From Thaumarchaeota archaeon UBA160 (GTDB lineage: Archaea; Thermoproteota; Nitrososphaeria; Conexivisphaerales; UBA164), in NCBI GenBank assembly GCA_002506605.1, contig DAXX01000031.1, positions 1 to 14,037 of the forward strand: a stretch of 14,037 nucleotides of DNA. Direction: 5' to 3'. The notes below the pieces were generated by a model. That model did no database searches. It saw only the letters and a program-made list of their open reading frames with translations, and had not been told where the DNA came from. Shown here in pieces: positions 6,962 through 11,814 of the stretch. Position 1 is the first letter of the stretch. The number at the start of each line of letters is the position of its first letter. The position numbers and the translations under genes are program-made.

Positions 6962-7984
6962 TTAACATTTTTTAAAGCCTCGGTAGCTCAGCTGGTTAGA
7001 GCGTCGCCTTGGTAAGGCGAAGGTCGCGGGTTCAAATCCCGCCCGAGGCTTAAAATAAGTGTTTCCTTTTCTGCGAGTTAAATAGATTCCTACTCCTGCT
7101 ATTACTATAAAAAAGATGCCAGCTACAAAGGCAAGAGCGTAGGAAGAAAATTGTGATGCAGGCGAGGTAACATATACCTCATCGCCTACAGCAATAGCAT
7201 ACCCTTGAATATCTATCGTGTATGCAGGATCAGAAATAATTTTTAATGAATAGCTATTTCCATTCACTGTAAGATTTTCAGAATAGATTGTCAGCGAGGG
7301 CATTGATTTCGTGAATACGGTCATATTAGAATTTGAGTTATAAACTCTGCTCCATTGGCTTAAAGGTTGGTTAAAGGCTGAAAAATTTAGTGTTGAAATT
7401 TCAGGTACCTGTAAAAATTCTGGCATACCAAGCATGCCCATAAAGCCTTCGCCAAAAAAGTTTATGTCTTCCATCTTTCCGTTTTCCATCAAATAAAGAT
7501 GCTTATTAATTTTGAAGGACTTCCAAGAAAAGTTTCCGACAATCTCAGTTCCGTTCTTTTTAAATATGCCGCTAAGCCAGATTATCATTACAGAACTCTT
7601 TACATAAATTGCAGATGTTTCATTTGCAAAAAACTTTCTAATAGTTATTACGCTTATGTTAATGATACTTATATTGTAGTTGACTGCATTATTTTCTCCT
7701 TGAACAAAAGCTTCTTGCAAATCATGGAAAAATTCTGTATTATGAGGCACATTGCTTATGCTTGCACTATAGCTCAAAGAAGTTCCATTAAGAATTTTTG
7801 AAAAAAAGCTGTTGCTCGGATAATGAAAAATAGCATAAACAGTATCATTTACATATATTTCCGCCACGTTCTTTTCAGGGTAAGCAAAAGCTGTAACGTT
7901 TGCTGCGCCTGCCGGCAATGCTGGGCAAAGCATCATCCCTAAAATTATAGGGACCATAATCAATAACTCATGCTTATGCATCAT
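6962..7984 (-). CDS. Secreted, C-terminally anchored protein of unknown function; frame runs through the tRNA in antisense
   Basis: 340 residues, family not recognised. There is a signal peptide (a hydrophobic stretch at about 8–26, then PAGAA as a likely cleavage region). The ectodomain of about 250 residues is rich in beta-type sequence and has about eleven N-x-S/T sequons (for example at Asn29, 46, 66, 104, 109, 121, 144, 151, 200, 220, 237). A transmembrane helix spans about 282–302, followed by a TRRKGN stop-transfer. This is the layout of a glycosylated archaeal surface protein. From Lys312 to Gly336 the codons are the exact reverse complement of tRNA-Thr (plus one base), then Phe-Lys-Lys-Cys and stop. 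The motif RAGFEPAT in this tail is a known translation of antisense tRNA, not a protein domain. The natural end would be just after the TM helix. The ATG at 7984 is about 28 bp from a clear TATA box, so the mRNA is nearly leaderless. Confidence 0.75.
   Translation of the reverse strand: MMHKHELLIMVPIILGMMLCPALPAGAANVTAFAYPEKNVAEIYVNDTVYAIFHYPSNSFFSKILNGTSLSYSASISNVPHNTEFFHDLQEAFVQGENNAVNYNISIINISVITIRKFFANETSAIYVKSSVMIIWLSGIFKKNGTEIVGNFSWKSFKINKHLYLMENGKMEDINFFGEGFMGMLGMPEFLQVPEISTLNFSAFNQPLSQWSRVYNSNSNMTVFTKSMPSLTIYSENLTVNGNSYSLKIISDPAYTIDIQGYAIAVGDEVYVTSPASQFSSYALAFVAGIFFIVIAGVGIYLTRRKGNTYFKPRAGFEPATFALPRRRSNQLSYRGFKKC
6977..7050 (+). tRNA. tRNA-Thr (anticodon GGU)
   Basis: A complete cloverleaf with no intron. 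The acceptor stem GCCTCGG (6977–6983) pairs with CCGAGGC (7043–7049), and the discriminator base is T at 7050. The D stem is GCTC/GAGC (6986–6989/6999–7002). The anticodon stem TCGCC/GGCGA encloses loop TTGGTAA, giving anticodon GGT at 7011–7013 for codon ACC. The T stem GCGGG/CCCGC encloses TTCAAAT. CCA is not encoded. U73 fits an archaeal tRNA-Thr. The gene is overlapped in full, in antisense, by the 3' end of the membrane-protein reading frame. Confidence 0.97.
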
Positions 7985-8008
7985 TGTGAAGAAATTATTA
8001 TTTTATAC

Positions 8009-8018
8009 CTATATAAGG
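8009..8018 (-). promoter_or_regulatory. TATA box of the membrane-protein gene
   Basis: On the minus strand CCTTATATAG is centred about 28–30 bp before the ATG at 7984, which predicts a transcript start only a few bases ahead of the codon. This supports real transcription of the gene from this start. Confidence 0.6.
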
Positions 8019-8021
8019 AAC

Positions 8022-8042
8022 TTTGTGAAACTTTTGCGAAAC
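8022..8042. repeat. Tandem pair of 10-bp repeats upstream of the TATA box
   Basis: TTTGTGAAAC (8022–8031) and TTTGCGAAAC (8033–8042) differ at one base and are spaced 11 bp apart, one DNA turn. Each copy has a TTT-NNN-AAA dyad. They lie directly on the far side of the TATA box of the membrane-protein gene, where an archaeal activator would bind. Operator function is inference. Confidence 0.4.
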
Positions 8043-8088
8043 GATAGCGCTTCATTTTCATTTAATCTACAAAGTGGATCCTTGCGAT

Positions 8089-9060
8089 TCAAACTTCTTG
8101 ATGTTGAATAAAATCTCGCTGAGCACCTTCGCAGCGTGCATGGTAGAGCGGACAACTTTTGCATTCATAATCATCTTTTTTCAAAAGCTTTTTAAACCTT
8201 TTTCCTGTATATATTTTAAAGAATCTGTTGAAGCGTTGCCCTCTACAGATTCAGGACTAGTCAACAGCTAGCAACCGTAGATTTCTCCTTTTGTTCCTAT
8301 AACAAGCCGAGTCCTCCCAGCTGGGCATCTGCCTCTACTCCTAAACCATATTGCATTACTTTTAAACCTACGCTGTATAATTTTTCAAGGTAAAACATAA
8401 AACTGTTAAGGATTGTTGGAATGCTAAGCCTGTAATTTCTTAGCTGCTCATATACCTGAAAAACATGACTTCTCTTTGAATGATCCTGCTTATGCTCTAC
8501 CGAACTTTTGAGCTGCTATTATCATAGCGGTTTTTGCTCCAATTTTTTTCGCCAAGCACAATAAAATCAAGAGCTCGCTCATAATCAACAGACGTTAGCG
8601 TCATAGAAGTTGAAAAATCAACGCTCTTTTCCTTTAAGTTAGAAGCTGCTTTTAATGTAGCTTGAAAACTTCCTTTTCCTCTTATAAAATCATTAACTTT
8701 TTCGGTTGCGCCATCTATGCTGAGTTGCACCTGCACAGTTCCAGCTTTTTAAAGACTCAGCTGTTTCTTTGTTAAGAAAGAAACCGTTGGTGCTCAGGCT
8801 TGGTTTCATTCCATTATTCTTTATTTCCTTTATTAATGCACTTAATTCATTTAAAGGAAGCAAAAGAGGTTCTCTTCCTAAAAGGTAAAAATAGGTGGTA
8901 CCGATGTTGCCAGCTTTTTGATAACCTTGAACCAATCTTCACATTTAAGCTCGCCTTCTTCTCTTTTTCCTGCTGTAAAATAGCAGGTTAAGCATCTTAG
9001 GTTGCGCGCTTTAGCTAAATAGATGGTAACCGAAAGAGCCTTTTTCCGAATTAAAATACT
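8089..9060 (-). pseudogene. Decayed radical SAM/SPASM-domain gene
   Basis: A radical SAM protein can be pieced together across all three minus frames. From 9060: VTIYLAKA then RNLRCLTCYFTAGK, the cluster motif CxxxCxxC with its first Cys changed to Arg. Then PPIFTF, a TAG (8880–8878) and, in another frame, LGREPLLLP (normally GGEP), followed by LSTNGFFL. A shift near 8733 leads to VQLSIDGATEKVNDF. A shift at an A7 run (8543–8549) gives IGAKTAMIIAAQKFG, with a TAA at 8492–8490. Another shift leads to YRLSIPTILNSF and YGLGVEADAQ. A further shift gives RTRLVIGTKGEIYGC, a TAG (8270–8268) and VEGNASTDSLKYIQ. A last shift near 8190 gives DDYECKSCPLYHARCEG, the SPASM cysteine motif, ending at TGA 8091–8089. 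At least six frame changes, in-frame stops and lost key residues show it is dead. The ancestor's substrate is unknown. Confidence 0.85.
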
Positions 9061-9239
9061 CTTTTGCTTCAGTGCGCTTAAATGAGGTAAAGGATTTGCT
9101 GGGCATCAAACTACAAAAGCTAAATAATCAACGTTGTTTTCAATCGATGTTTTATTTTAGAAGACAAAATATTTCCTTTTCTAAACATTCTAAACCCGAA
9201 ACCTTCGTAGAGTTTTTGAACAGCTGTGCATATTCTTAA
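9011..9239 (-). pseudogene. Possible remnant upstream of the radical SAM pseudogene
   Basis: Between nob1 and the radical SAM remnant the minus strand has short protein-like pieces in different frames. From 9239 one piece reads AVQKLYEGFGFRMFRKGN, which resembles the end of a GNAT acetyltransferase (LYE-GF pattern). From about 9127 another reads MPSKSFTSFKRTEAKEYF and ends at TAA 9013–9011. The radical SAM frame itself can be followed upstream to about 9105, behind a TGA at 9108–9106. These may be the decayed N-terminus of the radical SAM gene or the end of another dead gene. I do not see an intact gene here. Confidence 0.3.
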
Positions 9240-9242
9240 CAT

Positions 9243-9725
9243 ATGTCGAAAAAGATCCTTGATGCAGCCGGCCTGTTCAAGATAAATCTAATCAGCGGTG
9301 ACGTTTTTTATACTACGTACAACGTGCTTAACGAAGTGAAGTCGTCATTTGAAATGGAAATAGTAAACAGCTATCTCAGATCTGGTAAATTGAAAGTTTT
9401 TGAAATAAACAAAGAAGAGATAGAAAATGAAAGGAAAACATTGAAAAGTTCTGAGAGGCTTTCTGATGCAGATATATCTGTTATACTTTTGGCTAAAAAA
9501 TTGGATGACGATTCTATAGTATATACTGATGATTATGAACTTCAAAATACATTAAGCGTGTTAGGAATCAAATTTGAAGGTGTCAAAGTTAGCAAGATAA
9601 AAGAGAGAAGAATTTGGGTTTATATGTGCACCTCATGTGGTAGATATTATAAGACAAAAATAGAAATGTGCCCAGTGTGCGGTGGTATGGTAAAGAGAAG
9701 GCTCAAAAAAACATATTCTATCTGA
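9243..9725 (+). CDS. nob1: Ribosome maturation endonuclease NOB1 (PIN domain plus zinc ribbon)
   Basis: 160 residues, the size of archaeal NOB1, which cuts the 3' end of pre-16S rRNA in the last step of small-subunit maturation. The PIN domain opens with KKILDAAGLF (Asp7) and continues with Glu31, the acidic pair in LSDADISVILLA (Asp75, Asp77) and YTDDYELQN (Asp96/97), a complete set of metal-binding acids. A zinc ribbon follows with Cys129, Cys132, Cys143 and Cys146 (CTSCG…CPVCGG) and a basic tail. The ATG at 9243 lies three codons before the first PIN strand, so an earlier start is unlikely. I see no SD. A weak T-rich element at 9209–9220 could be the TATA box of a leaderless mRNA. It stands alone, divergent from the decayed genes to its left. 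Confidence 0.92.
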   Translation: MSKKILDAAGLFKINLISGDVFYTTYNVLNEVKSSFEMEIVNSYLRSGKLKVFEINKEEIENERKTLKSSERLSDADISVILLAKKLDDDSIVYTDDYELQNTLSVLGIKFEGVKVSKIKERRIWVYMCTSCGRYYKTKIEMCPVCGGMVKRRLKKTYSI

Positions 9726-9809
9726 TCGTTATAAATTTTTAACTTAATTTGTGAATATTATCTGAAAAACGTCTTCAATATCTATTTTTGATAGAAATGT
9801 TTGAACAAC

Positions 9810-9817
9810 GTTTAATT
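9810..9817 (+). promoter_or_regulatory. TATA box of the superoxide dismutase gene (leaderless)
   Basis: CGTTTAATTATC is centred about 27 bp before the ATG at 9842, which puts transcription initiation at or next to the start codon. No SD is present. The rest of the 116-bp gap after nob1 is AT-rich, with short T-tracts at 9736–9740 and 9785–9789 that could end the nob1 transcript. Confidence 0.6.
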
Positions 9818-9841
9818 ATCAGATTGAATTAAATAAAATTA

Positions 9842-10465
9842 ATGAGCCCCTCCATAGGTTTTAAAAAATATGAATTGCCTCCGCTTCCTTACAAAACTGA
9901 TGCTCTTGAACCATATATCAGCGCTTCAATAATAGACGTACATTATAACGGACATCATAAAGGGTATGTAAACGGTTTCAACACTGCTCTCGACAAGCTG
10001 GAGAAAGTGTTAAAAGGCGAAGTAACAGGTTACGACATGCAGGGTATTATAAGGAATCTCACATTCAACGCAAATGGTCATAAGCTTCATACAATATACT
10101 GGTACAATATGGCTCCTCCCGGAAAAGGAGGAGGAAAACCTGGGGGAAAGCTAGCAGATCTAATCGACAGTCAGTTTGGTGGTTTTGACAAGTTTAAGGC
10201 TGTTTTTTCAGAAGCTCAGAAATCTCTTCCGGGGACAGGATGGACAGCACTTTATTATGATACAGAAGCAAAGAACCTTCTTTTCATAACTGTAGAAAAT
10301 CATTTTATGAACCATTACGCTGAGCTCCCAATAATCCTGATAGTTGATGAATTTGAGCATGCTTATTATTTGCAGTACAAGAATAATAGAAACGCTTACT
10401 TGGATGCATGGTGGAATTTAGTTAACTGGGACGATGCGGAAAAAAGATTACAAAAATTCCTATAG
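9842..10465 (+). CDS. sod: Iron/manganese superoxide dismutase
   Basis: 207-residue Fe/Mn SOD, complete. It dismutates superoxide in the cytoplasm. The metal ligands are visible: His34 in VHYNGHHKGY, His83 in GHKLHTIYWYNM, and Asp169 and His173 in VDEFEHAYYLQYKN. The N-terminal LPPLPYKTDALEPYIS and the QFGGFDKFK and GTGWTALYY segments are standard for the family. Archaeal members may use Fe or Mn, and I cannot tell which from the sequence. The glycine-rich loop at about 94–102 (GKGGGKPGG) is common in archaeal SODs. A T7 tract 13 bp after the stop (10477–10483) is a likely terminator. Leaderless single-gene unit. Confidence 0.96.
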   Translation: MSPSIGFKKYELPPLPYKTDALEPYISASIIDVHYNGHHKGYVNGFNTALDKLEKVLKGEVTGYDMQGIIRNLTFNANGHKLHTIYWYNMAPPGKGGGKPGGKLADLIDSQFGGFDKFKAVFSEAQKSLPGTGWTALYYDTEAKNLLFITVENHFMNHYAELPIILIVDEFEHAYYLQYKNNRNAYLDAWWNLVNWDDAEKRLQKFL

Positions 10466-10476
10466 CAAGCAAACGA

Positions 10477-10483
10477 TTTTTTT
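10477..10483 (+). terminator. T-tract terminator after sod
   Basis: A run of seven T follows the sod stop codon by about 11 bp, a plain archaeal termination signal between sod and the ribosomal cassette. Confidence 0.5.
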
Positions 10484-10486
10484 CAT

Positions 10487-10515
10487 TATTGGTTTCTATA
10501 ATTTTCTATTGGTTA
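10487..10515. repeat. Direct repeat TATTGGTT, 21 bp apart
   Basis: TATTGGTT occurs at 10487–10494 and again at 10508–10515, two helical turns apart. The second copy ends about 14 bp before the TATA region of the eS19 gene. It could be a regulator site for the ribosomal cassette, but in AT-rich spacer DNA chance is a fair explanation. Confidence 0.25.
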
Positions 10516-10526
10516 ATTATCATCGA

Positions 10527-10538
10527 TAAGTTTATATG
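10527..10538 (+). promoter_or_regulatory. TATA box of the eS19 cassette (leaderless)
   Basis: GATAAGTTTATATG is centred about 29 bp before the ATG at 10564, predicting a leader of zero to four bases. It is probably the main promoter for the following four-gene ribosomal cassette. Confidence 0.6.
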
Positions 10539-10563
10539 AAGACTTTTAATTGTATGTACTGTC

Positions 10564-11022
10564 ATGCCTACAGTTTATGATGTTCCAGCTGATGACTTGA
10601 TTTTAGAGTTAAAAGACTATTTAAAAAAATCAGGCTTTATAGAACCTAAACCTTATTTTTATTATGCTAAAACAGGTTCTCAAGCTGATAGGCCACCTGC
10701 AGATCCTGACTGGTTCTACTTTAGAGCCGCTAGCATTTTAAGAAAGCTTTACCTGTATGGTCCACTGAGTATCAAGGAGCTAACCAAGATCTACGGAGGT
10801 AGGAAAGCCGTGGGATACAGCCTTACGCATTCAAGACCAAGCGGTTCTAGCCACATAAGAAGCATTATTAAGGACCTAGAAAAAGCGGGCCTTGTAGCTA
10901 AAACTCCAAAGGGAAGAATACTTACAGAAAAAGGTAGGTCTACTTTAGATAAAATATCTATGAAGATATTTGAGGAATTTAAAAAGAAAAATCCGATTAT
11001 AGAAAAAATAGGCCTCGGGTGA
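10564..11022 (+). CDS. rps19e: Small-subunit ribosomal protein eS19
   Basis: 152 residues of archaeal/eukaryotic eS19. It starts with MPTVYDVPADDLI, has the family segment DPDWFYFRAASILRKLYLYGP (about 48–68) and a winged-helix-like body with SLTHSRPSGSSHIR and LEKAGLV, ending in basic residues. It binds the head of the 30S subunit. The ATG at 10564 is leaderless or nearly so. Its TGA stop lies inside GGGTGAT, which serves as the SD of the next gene. It is the first gene of the conserved archaeal order eS19–PDCD5–eL39–eL31. Confidence 0.96.
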   Translation: MPTVYDVPADDLILELKDYLKKSGFIEPKPYFYYAKTGSQADRPPADPDWFYFRAASILRKLYLYGPLSIKELTKIYGGRKAVGYSLTHSRPSGSSHIRSIIKDLEKAGLVAKTPKGRILTEKGRSTLDKISMKIFEEFKKKNPIIEKIGLG

Positions 11023-11023
11023 T
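11018..11023 (+). promoter_or_regulatory. SD of the PDCD5 gene over the eS19 stop
   Basis: GGTGAT contains the TGA stop of eS19 and lies five bases before the TTG start at 11029. It decides that TTG start and implies that ribosomes ending on eS19 are placed to restart on the next gene. Confidence 0.65.
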
Positions 11024-11028
11024 AGCTG

Positions 11029-11304
11029 TTGTCATTACCTTACCAGGGCTCTTCAGACGAAGAAAAAAAGAAAGAGCTAGAAGCGCTTAAAGAAAAATAC
11101 CTCAGAATTTACCTGACCCCAGAGGCTAGGTATAGGCTTAACAACCTTAAGTTAGTAGGCAATCAAACTGCCTTACTTTTAGAAGATCAAATTTTTCAGT
11201 TAGCGCTACAAGGAAAGCTTGATCATCAAATAACTGATGAAGAGTTGAAGGAACTGCTTATAAAGCTTCAAAACAGTAGAAAAGAGATCAGGATAAGGTG
11301 GTAA
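11029..11304 (+). CDS. PDCD5 (TFAR19) family DNA-binding protein
   Basis: 91 residues of the archaeal PDCD5-like family: a charged N-terminal helix with EEKKKELEALKEKYLR, the segment YLTPEARYRLNNLKLV (about 29–44), then LEDQIFQLALQGKLDHQITDEELKELL in two pieces and a basic C-terminus. It is a small helical bundle that binds nucleic acid in some archaea. A role with the ribosome is suggested only by its constant place next to eS19 and eL39. The start is TTG at 11029 with a strong SD. The stop is followed after two bases by the TTG of eL39. Confidence 0.9.
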   Translation: MSLPYQGSSDEEKKKELEALKEKYLRIYLTPEARYRLNNLKLVGNQTALLLEDQIFQLALQGKLDHQITDEELKELLIKLQNSRKEIRIRW

Positions 11305-11306
11305 CA

Positions 11307-11459
11307 TTGGGGAGCAGAAAAACTTCGTATGAAAAAAAGTTTTACATGGCAAAACTGAGGGAAAACTCTCCTGTTCCAGCTTGGGTAATGTTGAAAACAA
11401 ACAGGAAATTTAGGTTTAACTTTAAGAGGAGAGATTGGAGACACAGAAAGCTCAGGTGA
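11307..11459 (+). CDS. rpl39e: Large-subunit ribosomal protein eL39
   Basis: A 50-residue gene, short enough to be missed. It begins at TTG 11307 and reads MGSRKTSYEKKFYMAKLREN, then SPVPAWVMLKTNRKF and a very basic RRDWRHRKLR end. This is the full eL39 pattern (family length about 51), a protein that lines the lower part of the 60S/50S exit tunnel. GGTGGT at 11297–11302 just before the start serves as SD and overlaps the end of the PDCD5 gene. The TGA stop at 11457–11459 lies inside the SD of eL31. No ATG alternative keeps the conserved N-terminus. Confidence 0.95.
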   Translation: MGSRKTSYEKKFYMAKLRENSPVPAWVMLKTNRKFRFNFKRRDWRHRKLR

Positions 11460-11460
11460 G
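11455..11460 (+). promoter_or_regulatory. SD of eL31 over the eL39 stop
   Basis: GGTGAG contains the TGA stop of eL39 and lies four bases before the eL31 ATG at 11465. It repeats the stop-in-SD arrangement seen between eS19 and PDCD5. Confidence 0.65.
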
Positions 11461-11464
11461 TTAG

Positions 11465-11773
11465 ATGACAGACGAGATTGCGGTAACAGTTAATTTAAAG
11501 AAGGTTTTTTATATGCCTGCTTACAAAAGGAGCAAAAAAGCTGTAAAGATGCTTAAATCGAATTTGAAAAGAAAGCTCAAGGTTGATCAAGTTAAAATAT
11601 CTAAAGAGTTGAACGAACTTTTATGGAGTAGGGGTAATGAGCTCAGGTTAAGAAAGATAAAGGTTCTTGCAAAGATAGATAAAGAAAATTCTGTTGCTAC
11701 ACTGGACGTTATAGGTAAAAAAGAAGAAACTAAAACTGTAGAAGAAAAGAAGGAAGAAAATAAACAACAATAA
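11465..11773 (+). CDS. rpl31e: Large-subunit ribosomal protein eL31
   Basis: 102 residues. The first about 82 match eL31: AVTVNLKKVFYMPAYKRSKKAV, a basic middle, VKISKELNELLWSRG and an alternating strand RKIKVLAKIDKEN. The last about 20 residues form a lysine/glutamate-rich, surely disordered tail (KKEETKTVEEKKEENKQQ) beyond the folded core. eL31 sits near the peptide exit tunnel. ATG start with an SD overlapping the eL39 stop. It ends the ribosomal cassette; 41 bp later a new gene starts with its own promoter-like element. eIF6, which follows eL31 in many archaea, is not next here. Confidence 0.94.
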   Translation: MTDEIAVTVNLKKVFYMPAYKRSKKAVKMLKSNLKRKLKVDQVKISKELNELLWSRGNELRLRKIKVLAKIDKENSVATLDVIGKKEETKTVEEKKEENKQQ

Positions 11774-11779
11774 CAACAA

Positions 11780-11812
11780 TCTTTTAATACCGCATTTCTC
11801 AACTTAGTGATA
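11780..11812 (+). promoter_or_regulatory. Possible promoter and SD of the acyl-CoA synthetase gene
   Basis: TCTTTTAATACC (about 11780–11791) is a TATA-like element about 29 bp before the gene, and AGTGAT (about 11806–11811) is an SD-like site three bases before the TTG at 11815. If the TATA is used, the transcript would begin near or inside that SD, so read-through from the ribosomal cassette is the alternative. Confidence 0.4.
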
Positions 11813-11814
11813 AG

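Noticed and set aside
7000..7050. RAGFEPAT motif as a protein domain
   Set aside because: It is the exact translation of the complement of tRNA-Thr, a familiar artefact in annotations. It is reported as an antisense overlap instead.
8074..8991. Plus-strand frames of 63–65 codons at 8074–8271 and 8800–8991
   Set aside because: They are shadows of the minus-strand radical SAM remnant and lack protein-like patterns.
8089..9060. Frame changes as sequencing errors or programmed frameshifts
   Set aside because: Too many shifts and stops, plus substitutions in essential residues (cluster Cys, GGEP); intact genes surround it.
7051..9242. attL/attR repeat of the tRNA 3' end
   Set aside because: No second copy of the T-arm or acceptor 3' sequence was found by eye in the interval, and no integrase is present.
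11762..11780. AACAACAATAACAACAAT as a repeat element
   Set aside because: It is the Gln codons and stop of eL31 followed by a similar spacer; two short copies only, most likely chance.
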